From: Achromobacter sp. Marseille-Q4962
Lineage (GTDB): Bacteria; Pseudomonadota; Gammaproteobacteria; Burkholderiales; Burkholderiaceae_B
NCBI RefSeq assembly: GCF_943737005.1
Contig: NZ_CALSFU010000012.1
Coordinates: 1-64,000 of the forward strand
DNA length: 64,000 nucleotides
Direction: 5' to 3'
How positions within the stretch are numbered: position 1 is the stretch's first letter; each line of letters opens with the position of its first letter. The notes below the pieces were generated by a model. The model was not told where the DNA came from. It saw only the letters and a list, made by a program, of their open reading frames with translations, and ran no database searches. A program made the position numbers and the translations under genes. Below are positions 19,280 to 27,543 of the stretch, piece after piece.

Positions 19280-20098
19280 CTACAGCCTGTCGAGCAGGGC
19301 CAGCGCGCCCGCGGGGGCGCGTTCCTTGGCGCCGTTGATGAAAAAAGCGTAGACCTCGCCATGGCCGCCCGCCCGCGCGGGCGGCGCGTCCTCCACGTGC
19401 GGCAGGTCGGGCGGCTCGCCCGCCGCCCAGGCGCGCAGGCGCTTTTCCCATTCGGCCAGCGCGTGCGGCGCATAGCCCGCCTTGTAGGCGGTGCTGGCGC
19501 GCATCAGCCGCACGTAGGCGAAGCTGCCCGTGCGGTCGGCGATGGAAGGGTAGTCGTCGCTGTCCGTGTATACCGTGGCGGCGCCGCGCTGCCGCGCCAG
19601 CGCCAGGTATTCCGGGCAGGCAAAACTGGGATGCCGCACGTCCAGCGCGTGGCGCAGCGCGATTCCGTCCACGGCGTCGGGAAGCTGGTCGAGAAAGGCG
19701 CCGAAATCGCCGGCGTCGAACACCTTGGTCGGCGCGAACTGCCATACGATGGGGCCCAGCTTCGGGCCCAGCTCGGCGATGCCGCTGTGCACGAAGCGGC
19801 GTATGGATTCGCCCGCCTCGGCGAGCTTGCGGCGGTTGGTGGCGTAGCGCGAGGCCTTGAGGGTGAACACGAAGCTCGCGGGCGTCTCATCGCGCCATTT
19901 GGCGTAGGTGGCGGGTTTTTGGGCGCCGTAGTAGGTGCCGTTGACTTCGATGGCCGTCAGCCGGCTGCTCGCGTATTCCAGCTCGCGGGCCTGGGGCAGG
20001 CCCTCGGGGTAGAAGGTGCCGCGCCAGGGCTCGTAGGTCCAGCCGCCGATGCCGACGCGGATGGCGCCGGCGCGCGGCGCGGGGTTGCGGGAAGTCAC
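19280..20098 (-). CDS. DUF72 domain-containing protein
   Basis: A 272-residue member of the DUF72 (YecE) family, recognised by VGIGGWTYEPWRGTFYP at the start, the EVNGTYYG segment, and LDVRHPSF in the barrel. The fold is thought to be a TIM barrel; the biochemical role is unknown. The GTG at 20098 is chosen because a strong ribosome-binding site (GGAAGGAGG) lies seven bases before it and the family sequence begins right after; the longer frame to 20416 is unsupported. It is convergent with gor. Confidence 0.85.
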   Translation of the reverse strand: MTSRNPAPRAGAIRVGIGGWTYEPWRGTFYPEGLPQARELEYASSRLTAIEVNGTYYGAQKPATYAKWRDETPASFVFTLKASRYATNRRKLAEAGESIRRFVHSGIAELGPKLGPIVWQFAPTKVFDAGDFGAFLDQLPDAVDGIALRHALDVRHPSFACPEYLALARQRGAATVYTDSDDYPSIADRTGSFAYVRLMRASTAYKAGYAPHALAEWEKRLRAWAAGEPPDLPHVEDAPPARAGGHGEVYAFFINGAKERAPAGALALLDRL

Positions 20099-20125
20099 GG
20101 GTTGCGCCTCCTTCCTGGTGGGGGG

Positions 20126-20180
20126 CCGGCCATCCGGGGGCCGGCCATCCGGGGCCGGCCATCCGGGGCCGGCCGTCGGG
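20126..20180. repeat. Short GC-rich tandem repeat
   Basis: The unit CCGGCCATCCGGGG is present three times in a row (20126-20140, 20141-20154, 20155-20168; the first copy has one extra G) and a degenerate fourth begins at 20169. It lies just upstream of the DUF72 ribosome-binding site, in the 290-base gap before the small membrane protein. Confidence 0.85.
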
Positions 20181-20388
20181 CTACTGTATCGCCGGCCGGC
20201 GCGGCAAAGGGTAACAAAGGAAAAAAAGCGGTACGCGGCCCGCCGCGCCACGGCGGACGCTTTTGCGCTATGGTGGGTGTCCCCGTGTTTCCTAAGGCGC
20301 ATGCCGTTCCGTTTCCGATGCCCCATCGCCATTTTCGCCCGGACCCGTCCGCTCGCGTCCCGAGCTTTCCCGACCGCGAGGCGGCCTG

Positions 20389-20688
20389 ATGCCGGCGGAA
20401 GAAGGGTTTTTCGCATCGCTGGGCGGCATGATCGGCGGCGCGCTGCGCAGCGTGGTCGCCGGCCTGAAGTGGCTGCTGGGCGGGCTGGGCGAGGCGCTCG
20501 GCGACTTCTTTTCCGGCCTGTCCAGCGCCCTGGGCATGAGCCCCTCCCTCTTTCATTTCGCGCTGCTGGCGCTGGGGCTGACGTTTCTGTGGGCGGCGGT
20601 CAAGGCGCTGCTGCGCAGCGCGTTCCTGGCCTGCCTGTTCTGGCTGGTGCTGGCCGTGCTGCTGCTGGGCGGGCTGATCGGGGCGTGA
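20389..20688 (+). CDS. Small hydrophobic membrane protein, unknown
   Basis: Ninety-nine residues with no recognised domain. The first half is an amphipathic Gly-rich region (GGMIGGALRSVVAGLKWLLGG); the second half has two clear transmembrane helices (about 53-72 and 76-98). It has normal host codon use and a clean ATG, and no other reading frame explains the region. A small two-helix inner-membrane protein is the most that can be said. It is convergent with the MocR regulator gene. Confidence 0.6.
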   Translation: MPAEEGFFASLGGMIGGALRSVVAGLKWLLGGLGEALGDFFSGLSSALGMSPSLFHFALLALGLTFLWAAVKALLRSAFLACLFWLVLAVLLLGGLIGA

Positions 20689-20703
20689 GGCCGCGCGGGC
20701 CCG

Positions 20704-22155
20704 CTACGTCATCTGCCTGAGCAACCGGGCCAGGCGCTTGACCAGGGCGGGGTAGCGGCTGGCGTCCGTGTTGCCGTAGCCCAGCACCAGGCCGTTGTCT
20801 TCGGGGCGCGGCGCCAGCGCGAACGATGACAGCGCGCCCGGGTTCATGCCCGCCTGGCGCGCCTGGGCCGCCAGCGCGCGGTCGGGGAATTCCGGCGGCA
20901 GCCGCAACGTGAGATGCAGCCCGCCGTGCCCGCCCAGCACCTCGTGGTCCACGCCCAGGTGCGCGGCCAGCGCGTCGCGCAGCGCCGCCTGGCGCTCGCG
21001 GTACAGCCGGCGCATGCGGCCCAGGTGGCGCGCGAACTGCCCATTGCCGATAAAGGCCGCCATGGAGAGCTGGTCCAGCCGCCGGCCGCCGCGCAGCATC
21101 TCGGCGGCCGCCGTCAGCGTGGCGCCCGCGATGGCTTGCGGCAGCACCAGGAACCCCAGGCGCAGGGAAGGGAACATGGTCTTGCTGAACGTGCCCACGT
21201 AGAGCACGGGCGCGTCGGGCAACAGGCCCTGCATGGCCGCGATGGGTTCGCCCAGGTGGCGGAACTCGCTGTCATAGTCGTCTTCGATGATCCAGGCGCC
21301 GGCCCGCCGGGCGCGCTCCAGCAGGTCGAGGCGGCGGGCGAGCGACAGCACCGCGCCCGTGGGGTACTGGTGCGAGGGCGTGGTCTGGATAAGGCGCGGC
21401 GGCCGGGTCCATGCCGACTCCGGAATGACGATGCCGTCGGCGTCCACCCGCATGCCGGTCACGTCCAGGTCGCCGGCGTAGAAAGCCGCCTTGGCGCCGC
21501 GATAGCCCGGGTCTTCCAGCCACGCCGCGTCGCCGGGGTTGGTGAGCAGCTGCACGCAGAGCGACAGCGCGCCCTGCGCGCCTTCGGTAATGACGACGCC
21601 GGCGGCTTCGCAGCGCACGCCGCGCGATACGCGCAAATGCTGGGCTATGGCTTCGCGCAGAGCGGGCTCGCCCAGCGGGTCGCCGTAGTCCAGCGTGGCC
21701 GCGGGCGATTCGCGCAGCGCCCGCTCCAGCGCGCGCCGCCACGCGCCGAGCGGAAACTGGTCCAGCGCGGGCGTGCCGGCGGTGAAGGGCGGAGAGCCTG
21801 CGCGGGGCTGGCGGGCCTGGGTGATGCGTTCCAGGCGCCGGGCGGCGGCCGCCGCGGGAGCGGCCGGCCCGGGCGCACTGCGGACCGGCGCGCGCGACAG
21901 CGCGGCCACGCGGGTGCCCTGGCGGTCGGCCACCACATAGCCTTCGGCGGTGAGCTGTTCGTAAGCGATGAGCACGGTGTTGCGCGAAATGCCCAGCTCT
22001 TCGGACAGCGTGCGCGACGACGGCAGGCGGGCGCCCGCGGGAAACTGCCCGGCCAGGATGGCCGAGCGCAGCCGCTGGATGAGCTGGCGTTGGCGGGGCG
22101 GGGCGCCCGGTCGGCGGTCGAGCGGGCTGGCGAGCAGGGCGGCGGGAGAGATCAT
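20704..22155 (-). CDS. MocR-type regulator (GntR HTH + aminotransferase domain)
   Basis: A PLP-dependent fusion regulator of about 483 residues. The N-terminal GntR winged helix (GQFPAGARLPSSRTLSEELGISRNTVLIAYEQL) is joined to a fold-type I aminotransferase domain; the PLP-binding Lys lies in YVGTFSKTMFPSLRLGF and the cofactor ring contact in WIIEDDYDSEFR. MocR proteins sense PLP or an amine and usually control a neighbour. An in-frame ATG at 22173 is possible, but GGAG precedes the ATG at 22155. An inverted repeat just upstream, in the gap to the divergent GNAT gene, is a likely binding site. Confidence 0.9.
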   Translation of the reverse strand: MISPAALLASPLDRRPGAPPRQRQLIQRLRSAILAGQFPAGARLPSSRTLSEELGISRNTVLIAYEQLTAEGYVVADRQGTRVAALSRAPVRSAPGPAAPAAAAARRLERITQARQPRAGSPPFTAGTPALDQFPLGAWRRALERALRESPAATLDYGDPLGEPALREAIAQHLRVSRGVRCEAAGVVITEGAQGALSLCVQLLTNPGDAAWLEDPGYRGAKAAFYAGDLDVTGMRVDADGIVIPESAWTRPPRLIQTTPSHQYPTGAVLSLARRLDLLERARRAGAWIIEDDYDSEFRHLGEPIAAMQGLLPDAPVLYVGTFSKTMFPSLRLGFLVLPQAIAGATLTAAAEMLRGGRRLDQLSMAAFIGNGQFARHLGRMRRLYRERQAALRDALAAHLGVDHEVLGGHGGLHLTLRLPPEFPDRALAAQARQAGMNPGALSSFALAPRPEDNGLVLGYGNTDASRYPALVKRLARLLRQMT

Positions 22156-22176
22156 GGCTCCATCGAATATCATTGT

Positions 22177-22200
22177 CGTGGCACTTTTTATGATGCCACG
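22177..22200. promoter_or_regulatory. Inverted repeat between MocR and GNAT genes
   Basis: CGTGGCA (22177-22183) and TGCCACG (22194-22200) with a 10-base AT-rich spacer. It lies immediately before the MocR start and about 50 bases before the divergent acetyltransferase, the expected place for a MocR operator. Confidence 0.5.
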
Positions 22201-22252
22201 GTTTCGCTATCGTGCCCGCATGCGCCAGGCGCGCGCCAACCGGAAGAACGAC

Positions 22253-22996
22253 ATGAAAGACTCTCCTGTCAGCCCAGTCCGCCTCAACGAATACCGGCAG
22301 CCCATCGGCCCGGATGTGCCCGGCTGGACGCCGCGCGCGCGTCCCCCGCGCGAGCCGGCGGCGGGCCGCTACTGCCGCCTGGAGCCGCTGTCGGCCGCGC
22401 GCCACGCGGCCGATCTATACCGCGCCTTCAGCCAGGCGCCCGACGGCCGCGACTGGACCTACATGGGCGTGGGGCCGTTCGCCAGCGAAGGGGACTACCG
22501 CGCCTTCGCCGAAAAGGCCGAGCGCGACGACGACCCGCTGCACCATGCCGTGATCGAACTGTCCACCGGCCGTGCCCTGGGCTCGCTGGCGCTGATGCGG
22601 GCAGACCCGGCGGCCGGCTCCATCGAGGTGGGTTTCGTCTCGTATTCGCCGGCGCTCAAGCGCACCCGCGCGGCCACCGAGGCCCAGTATTTGCTGATGC
22701 GGCGGGCCTTCGACGAGCTGGGCTACCGGCGCTACGAATGGAAGTGCGATGCGCTGAACGCGCCGTCGCGCTCGGCGGCGGCGCGGCTGGGGTTCCAGTA
22801 CGAAGGCGTCTTCCGGCAGGCCACGGTCTACAAGGGCCGCAGCCGCGACACGGCCTGGTTTTCCATCATCGACCGCGAGTGGCCGGCGCTGCGCGCGGCG
22901 TACGAACGCTGGCTGGATCCCGCCAATTTCGACGCGGCGGGCGGCCAGCGCGCAACCCTGGCCCGCCTGATCGAGGAAGAAAAGGCGCGGCGCTAG
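22253..22996 (+). CDS. GNAT-family N-acetyltransferase (RimJ/RimL-like)
   Basis: A 247-residue acetyltransferase. The N-terminal segment RLNEYRQPIGPDVPGW and the later GSIEVGFVSYSPALKRTRAATEAQYLLMRRAFDELGYRRYEWKC region match the RimJ/RimL-like GNATs that modify protein N-termini or small amines with acetyl-CoA. The late motif ALNAPSRSAAARLGFQYEGVFR is the classical closing GNAT motif. The ATG at 22253 starts the conserved region; the longer upstream frame overlaps the MocR gene. Control by the divergent MocR protein is possible. Confidence 0.88.
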   Translation: MKDSPVSPVRLNEYRQPIGPDVPGWTPRARPPREPAAGRYCRLEPLSAARHAADLYRAFSQAPDGRDWTYMGVGPFASEGDYRAFAEKAERDDDPLHHAVIELSTGRALGSLALMRADPAAGSIEVGFVSYSPALKRTRAATEAQYLLMRRAFDELGYRRYEWKCDALNAPSRSAAARLGFQYEGVFRQATVYKGRSRDTAWFSIIDREWPALRAAYERWLDPANFDAAGGQRATLARLIEEEKARR

Positions 22997-23070
22997 GGCG
23001 TGTTGACGCTGAAAGGGGCCGTGCAAGGCGCCCGGGGCCTTGCGGCCGCGTCCGGCAGCCGCGCGGCGGA

Positions 23071-24015
23071 TCAGTGCGCGCGGGCGCGCAGTTTCTCGCG
23101 CAGCAGCTCCGAGCCGCTTACCAGCGTGATGCCCGCCAGCACCAGCAGGGCCCCGGTCACGAAGGCGGCGTCCAGCGGTTCGTCCAGGATGAGCACGCCG
23201 AAGCTTACGCCGAAAATGGGCGTCATGAACGACAGCACCGACAGGCGCGAAGCCAGGTACCGCCGCAGCAGCCAGAACCAGGCCAGGTAACTGGTCAACG
23301 CGACCGCCACGGCCTGGAAGGCCACGCTGGCCACGGCCGGCGCGGTCGGGCGAAAACCCGCCTGGCCGGTGGCGGCGGCGTAGCCGATCAGCACGACCGC
23401 GGCCAGCGCCATCTGGTAGAAGAGCGTCTTGGCGGGCGCCGCCTCGGACAGGGCGGTGCGGCGGATGGCCACGGTGGTCGAGCCCCACAGCAGGCCGGCC
23501 AGCAGGCCCATGGCGTCGCCCAGCAGCATGTCGGCAGACGACGCGGCCGGGTCGCCGCCCCTGCCCAGGAACGCGATGGCGATGCCGCCGAAGGCCACGG
23601 CCACGCCCGCCCACTGCAGGGGCTTCATGCGTTCTTCGGGCAGGAGCGCGTGCAGCCCCAGCGCGGCGAAGATGGGCGCGGTATAGAGGAACACCGACAT
23701 GTGCGAGGCGGTGGTGAGGTTCAGCCCCAGCGCCACGAAGACGAATTCGGCCGCGAACAGCGCGCCCACCGCCAGGCCCGCGCCCAGCGTGCCGTCGGAC
23801 AGGGCGCGCCAGCCTTCGGCGCGCCACACCACGCACGCCAGCACCAGCGCGGCGAAGGCCGAGCGCAGGCCGATCTGCATGATGGGCGACACATCGGCGG
23901 CCACCAGCTTGATGGCGATCTGCTGGAACCCCCAGCAGACGCACAGCGCCAGCATGGCGCTGGCGGCCAGCGCGTCCAGGGGCAGGCGGGCCGGGCGGGC
24001 CAGGGGCGCGGCCAT
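23071..24015 (-). CDS. EamA/DMT-superfamily transporter
   Basis: A 314-residue inner-membrane carrier with ten predicted helices in two EamA repeats. Features include WGFQQIAIKLVAADVSPIMQIGLRSAFAAL in the first repeat and LGDAMGLLAGLLWGSTTVAIRR in the second. DMT members export metabolites or amino acids; the substrate is unknown. The start ATG overlaps the stop of the thioredoxin-like gene (ATGA), so the two are translationally coupled. It is the last gene of a likely four-gene unit beginning at 26494. Confidence 0.88.
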   Translation of the reverse strand: MAAPLARPARLPLDALAASAMLALCVCWGFQQIAIKLVAADVSPIMQIGLRSAFAALVLACVVWRAEGWRALSDGTLGAGLAVGALFAAEFVFVALGLNLTTASHMSVFLYTAPIFAALGLHALLPEERMKPLQWAGVAVAFGGIAIAFLGRGGDPAASSADMLLGDAMGLLAGLLWGSTTVAIRRTALSEAAPAKTLFYQMALAAVVLIGYAAATGQAGFRPTAPAVASVAFQAVAVALTSYLAWFWLLRRYLASRLSVLSFMTPIFGVSFGVLILDEPLDAAFVTGALLVLAGITLVSGSELLREKLRARAH

Positions 24016-24350
24016 CAGGGCAGCTCCGCCGGATAGCTGTCCAGCGCCAGGCCGATCTGCCGGCGCAAATCCCATTCGGCCAGCGCGGCCTGCACCGGAC
24101 CGTAGAAGGCGCCGTCGCGCACGGCGTACATGGCGGGCAGGTGAAAGACCTCGTAGCGCTCGACCAGGCCGCCGTTTTCGCCGGCGTCCACCCAGCACAG
24201 GCGCTGCACCGGCAGCTCCAGGCGCGGCAGCTGTTCGCGCGCGATGCGGCAGTTGCCGCAGGTGCGGCTGTAAAACACCAGCAGCGACAGGCCGGGCGCG
24301 TCCAGCAGATAGCGGTCGGCGTTGCCGTCGTTGAGTTCGATTTCTTCCAT
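24015..24350 (-). CDS. Thioredoxin-fold protein with CGNC motif
   Basis: A 111-residue, single-domain thioredoxin-like protein with no signal peptide. The redox pair is Cys31-Cys34 in YSRTCGNCRIAREQL, and the cis-Pro lies in FHLPAMYAV. CGNC is not the standard CGPC, so its redox potential and partner may differ from housekeeping thioredoxin. It probably reduces a cytoplasmic disulfide. It lies 14 bases after the M20 amidohydrolase and overlaps the transporter start by four bases, indicating a common transcript. Confidence 0.8.
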   Translation of the reverse strand: MEEIELNDGNADRYLLDAPGLSLLVFYSRTCGNCRIAREQLPRLELPVQRLCWVDAGENGGLVERYEVFHLPAMYAVRDGAFYGPVQAALAEWDLRRQIGLALDSYPAELP

Positions 24351-24364
24351 GCGGCCTCGCAGGG

Positions 24365-25630
24365 TCAGGCGCCGGCCAGGCGGCGGTCCAGTTCCAGCAC
24401 GGTTTCATACAGCACGCAGGTCCCGTCCAGCAATTGCTGTGGCGTGATCGCCTCTTCGGGGCAGTGGCTGCGGCCGTCCAGGCAGGGAATGAAGATCATG
24501 CCCACGGGGCCGGTGCTCGCCATGTAGACGGCGTCGTGGCCGGCGCCGCTGGGCAGCCGCATGGACGCGTAGCCCAGGCGGTCGGCCGCGGCCTGCACCG
24601 CATCCATGACCAGGGGCGCGCAATCGGTGGGCCGGGCGCGGCTCAGGGGCGCCATGTCCGCCTCCAGCCGCAGGGCGCGCAGATCCTGCGCCACCTCGGC
24701 CATGACCGCTTCCGGAAACGCCTCCAGCAGCGCGTCGCTGTCGCTGCGCACTTCCAGCGTCATTTCCACCCGGCCAGGCACGGCATTGGCGGCGTTGGGC
24801 GTGAGCGCCAGCCTGCCCACGGTGGCCACCACGTAATGCGGATTGCCGCTGGCCAGGCTGGCGCGGCGGTGCGCCGCCTCGATGACACGCGCCGCGCCCA
24901 CCAGGGCGTCGCGGCGGATGTCCATGGGCGTGGTGCCGGCGTGGTCGGGCTGCCCGCGCACCGTGATCTGCACCCGGCGGATGCCCACGATGTTGGTCAC
25001 GACGCCGATGGGCAGGTCGCGCGATTCCAGCACGGGGCCCTGCTCGATGTGCAGTTCCACGAAGGCCGCGGTGCCGTCCGGACCGCGCAGCGGCGCGGAG
25101 AGGGCGGAGGGGTCGCCGCCGACGCGGGCGATGCCCGCGGCCAGCGTCTCGCCCTCGGGGTTGCGGGCCTGCAGCATGTCGGCCGAGAGCTGGCCGGCGA
25201 GCGCGCGGCTGCCGACACAGGAAATGCCGTAGTCGCTGGGCTCCTCGGAGAGAAAATCGATGACCTCGAAATCGTGCGCGAGCTGCACGCCGTGATCGCG
25301 CAGCGCATGGGCCACCTCGATGCCCGCCAGCACGCCGATGATGCCGTCGTAGCGGCCGCCGCTCATTACGGTGTCGCTGTGCGAGCCGGTGCTAATGGGC
25401 TTGCGGCGACCGTCCCGGCCGGGCAGCGTGCCCACCAGGTTGCCGCCGGCGTCCAGCCGCGTCCGCAGGCCGGCGGCCTCGAACTCGCGCCGCAGCCACA
25501 GGCGCGCCTCGTCGAACAGCGGCGTGAAGGCGCGGCGGGTCCAGGGCTGCCCGGGCAGCGTGTAGCGGGACAGGGTTTCGACGCGCGCCCAGAGGCGGTC
25601 CGCGTCCAGCGGGGGAAAAACGTGGGGCAT
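24365..25630 (-). CDS. M20 amidohydrolase (hydantoinase/carbamoylase or allantoate type)
   Basis: A zinc- or manganese-dependent hydrolase of 421 residues that cleaves N-carbamoyl amino acids, allantoate or ureidoglycolate-like compounds. The metal-binding set is visible: STGSHSDTVMSGGRYDG, FLSEEPSDYG, ELHIEQGPVLE and the late GAGHDAVYMA. GTTPMDIRRDALVGAARVI marks the dimerisation domain. Substrate choice among the family cannot be decided from sequence. It lies 54 bases after the enoyl-CoA hydratase gene and 14 before the thioredoxin-like gene. Confidence 0.88.
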   Translation of the reverse strand: MPHVFPPLDADRLWARVETLSRYTLPGQPWTRRAFTPLFDEARLWLRREFEAAGLRTRLDAGGNLVGTLPGRDGRRKPISTGSHSDTVMSGGRYDGIIGVLAGIEVAHALRDHGVQLAHDFEVIDFLSEEPSDYGISCVGSRALAGQLSADMLQARNPEGETLAAGIARVGGDPSALSAPLRGPDGTAAFVELHIEQGPVLESRDLPIGVVTNIVGIRRVQITVRGQPDHAGTTPMDIRRDALVGAARVIEAAHRRASLASGNPHYVVATVGRLALTPNAANAVPGRVEMTLEVRSDSDALLEAFPEAVMAEVAQDLRALRLEADMAPLSRARPTDCAPLVMDAVQAAADRLGYASMRLPSGAGHDAVYMASTGPVGMIFIPCLDGRSHCPEEAITPQQLLDGTCVLYETVLELDRRLAGA

Positions 25631-25684
25631 GGCACTTCCTGAAAAATCGCCGCCGATTATGGCATGCGGCGGCAGGCCGCTCCG

Positions 25685-26494
25685 CTACCGCGGCGCCGCG
25701 CCGGGCGCGGCGGTCCAGGCCGGCCGGCGCTTTTCCAGGAAGGCGCTCACGCCTTCGCGCGCCTCGGCCGATTCGCGGATGGCCGCGATGCGCTCCACGG
25801 TATCGGCGATGAGGGCGCCGTCGATCGCGCGGCCGGCCACGTCGCGCAGCAGCCGCTTGCTGGCGCGCACCGCCTGCGGGCCGTTGCCGCACAGGGCGCG
25901 GCACACGGCCTCGGCGCGCTCGGCCAGGGCCTCGGCCGGACAGGTTTCGTGGACCAGCCCCAGGCGCAGCGCGGTGCCGGCGTCGAAGCGCTCGGCCGTC
26001 AGGAAATAGCGCGACGCCGCGCGTTCGCCGATCGCGCGCAGCACGTAGGGGCTGATGGTGGCCGGCAGCAGCCCCAGCCTGGCTTCGGAGAGGCAGAAGT
26101 GGGCCGAGTCGGCCGCGATGGCGATGTCGCAGGCCGCCGCCAGCCCCATGCCGCCCGCATAGGCGTCGCCGTTGACGGCGGCCACGACCGGTTTGGGGCA
26201 GGACCACACCGCGTGCAGCATGTCGGCCAGGCGCGCCGCGTCTTCGCGGTTCTGCTGGGGGGTGAGCGAGCCCATCTGGCGCATCCAGTTCAGGTCGCCG
26301 CCGGCGCAGAACGCCTTGCCCGCGCCGGTCAGCAGCAGCACGCGGACGGCTTCGTCGTCGGCCGCTTGCCGCACGGCCTGCGTCAGCGCGGCGATGAGGG
26401 TTTCGTCGAAGGCGTTGCGCACGTCGGGGCGGTTCAGGGTCAGCCGGGCCACCGGGCCTTCGCGCACGACGATCAGGGGCGGGTTGGGGCGCAT
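25685..26494 (-). CDS. Enoyl-CoA hydratase/isomerase family protein
   Basis: A crotonase-fold enzyme of 269 residues that hydrates or rearranges an unsaturated acyl-CoA. The oxyanion-hole segments are present: CAGGDLNWMRQMGS and NGDAYAGGMGLAAACDIAIA, then SEARLGLLPATISPYVLRAIG containing the catalytic Glu region. The pattern DLNWM is common in methylglutaconyl-CoA hydratase-like members, which suggests branched-chain acyl-CoA breakdown, though this is not decisive. It is divergent from the SDR gene at 26629 and begins the minus-strand unit running to 23071. Confidence 0.9.
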   Translation of the reverse strand: MRPNPPLIVVREGPVARLTLNRPDVRNAFDETLIAALTQAVRQAADDEAVRVLLLTGAGKAFCAGGDLNWMRQMGSLTPQQNREDAARLADMLHAVWSCPKPVVAAVNGDAYAGGMGLAAACDIAIAADSAHFCLSEARLGLLPATISPYVLRAIGERAASRYFLTAERFDAGTALRLGLVHETCPAEALAERAEAVCRALCGNGPQAVRASKRLLRDVAGRAIDGALIADTVERIAAIRESAEAREGVSAFLEKRRPAWTAAPGAAPR

Positions 26495-26594
26495 CGCGGG
26501 TCTCCGTTTTGAATTTGTCTCAACTCTCCGTTCCCGGATGATAAGGGGGAAGGGGAAACCCGATGTTCGTTCAAAGGCGTCTGCGGGTCAAATA

Positions 26595-26609
26595 TTGAGT
26601 TATCCTCAA
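26595..26609. promoter_or_regulatory. Small dyad before SDR gene
   Basis: TTGAG-N5-CTCAA, 20 bases before the SDR start, next to its GGAG ribosome-binding site, in the divergent region with the enoyl-CoA hydratase gene. It is a candidate operator for the nearby TetR protein, without further support. Confidence 0.3.
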
Positions 26610-26628
26610 AAAAACAAAGGAGCGAGAC

Positions 26629-27543
26629 ATGAGCAGGGATGCGGATCCGGCGCGCCGCCCGGGCGCGCGCTACGCCTCGGTATTCCGGCCCGGGCTGTTC
26701 GAGGGGCGCACCGTCCTCGTGACGGGCGGCGGCAGCGGCCTGGGTCGCTGCACGGCGCACGAGCTGGCATCGCTGGGCGCCGGCCTGGCGCTGGTGGGCC
26801 GCAAGCCCGAGAAGCTGCAGGCGGTGCGCGACGAGATCGCCGGCATCTATCCCGAGGCGGCCGGCCGCCTCAGCGTGCATGCCTGCGACATCCGCGACGA
26901 GGCGGGCGTGCGCGCCACGGTGGGCGCGGCGCTGCAACGCCACGGCGCGCTCCACGGCCTTTTCAACTGCGCCGGCGGGCAGTTTCCCGCGCCCCTGGAG
27001 CGCATCAGCCACAACGGCTTCGACGCGGTGGTGCGCAACAACCTGCACGGCACGTTCCTGATGTCGCGCGAGGTGTACACGCAATACATGCGCGGGCACG
27101 GCGGCGCCATCGTGAACATGCTGGCCGACATCTGGGGCGGCATGCCGGGCATGGGGCATTCCGGGGCGGCGCGCGCGGGCGTCTGGAATCTCACCGAGAC
27201 GGCCGCCTGCGAATGGGCGCACGCCGGCGTGCGGGTGAACGCCGTGGCGCCGGGCTGGATCGCCTCCAGCGGCATGGACAGCTACGACGAGGACTACCGG
27301 GCCGTGCTGCGCGGGCTGCGCGACAAGGTGCCGCTGTCGCGCTTCGGCACCGAAGCCGAGGTGGCGGCGGCCGTGGTGTTTCTGCTGTCGCCCGCGTCGG
27401 CCTTCATCAACGGCACGGTGATGCGCGTCGACGGCGGCGTGCCCAACGCGCGCCATTCATGGACGCTGGCCCCGGCCGAGCGCGGCGAGACTTTCGACGG
27501 GTTTCCTCAGTATGCGCCGCCGTCGCTGTTCTCGGAGGCATGA
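26629..27543 (+). CDS. Short-chain dehydrogenase/reductase with altered active site
   Basis: A 304-residue SDR. The NAD(P)-binding motif is clear at TGGGSGLGRCTA (32-43), with NCAGG at 113-117. The usual Ser-Tyr-Lys triad is missing: around residues 164-182 the sequence is MLADIW...GHSGAAR, where Ala/Asp replaces Ser and SxxxR (Ser178, Arg182) replaces YxxxK. This recalls the 2,4-dienoyl-CoA-reductase-like branch and the proteins next to acyclic-terpene (Atu) genes. It is therefore probably an acyl-CoA reductase rather than an alcohol dehydrogenase. Its tail overlaps the convergent TetR gene by 37 bases. Confidence 0.85.
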   Translation: MSRDADPARRPGARYASVFRPGLFEGRTVLVTGGGSGLGRCTAHELASLGAGLALVGRKPEKLQAVRDEIAGIYPEAAGRLSVHACDIRDEAGVRATVGAALQRHGALHGLFNCAGGQFPAPLERISHNGFDAVVRNNLHGTFLMSREVYTQYMRGHGGAIVNMLADIWGGMPGMGHSGAARAGVWNLTETAACEWAHAGVRVNAVAPGWIASSGMDSYDEDYRAVLRGLRDKVPLSRFGTEAEVAAAVVFLLSPASAFINGTVMRVDGGVPNARHSWTLAPAERGETFDGFPQYAPPSLFSEA

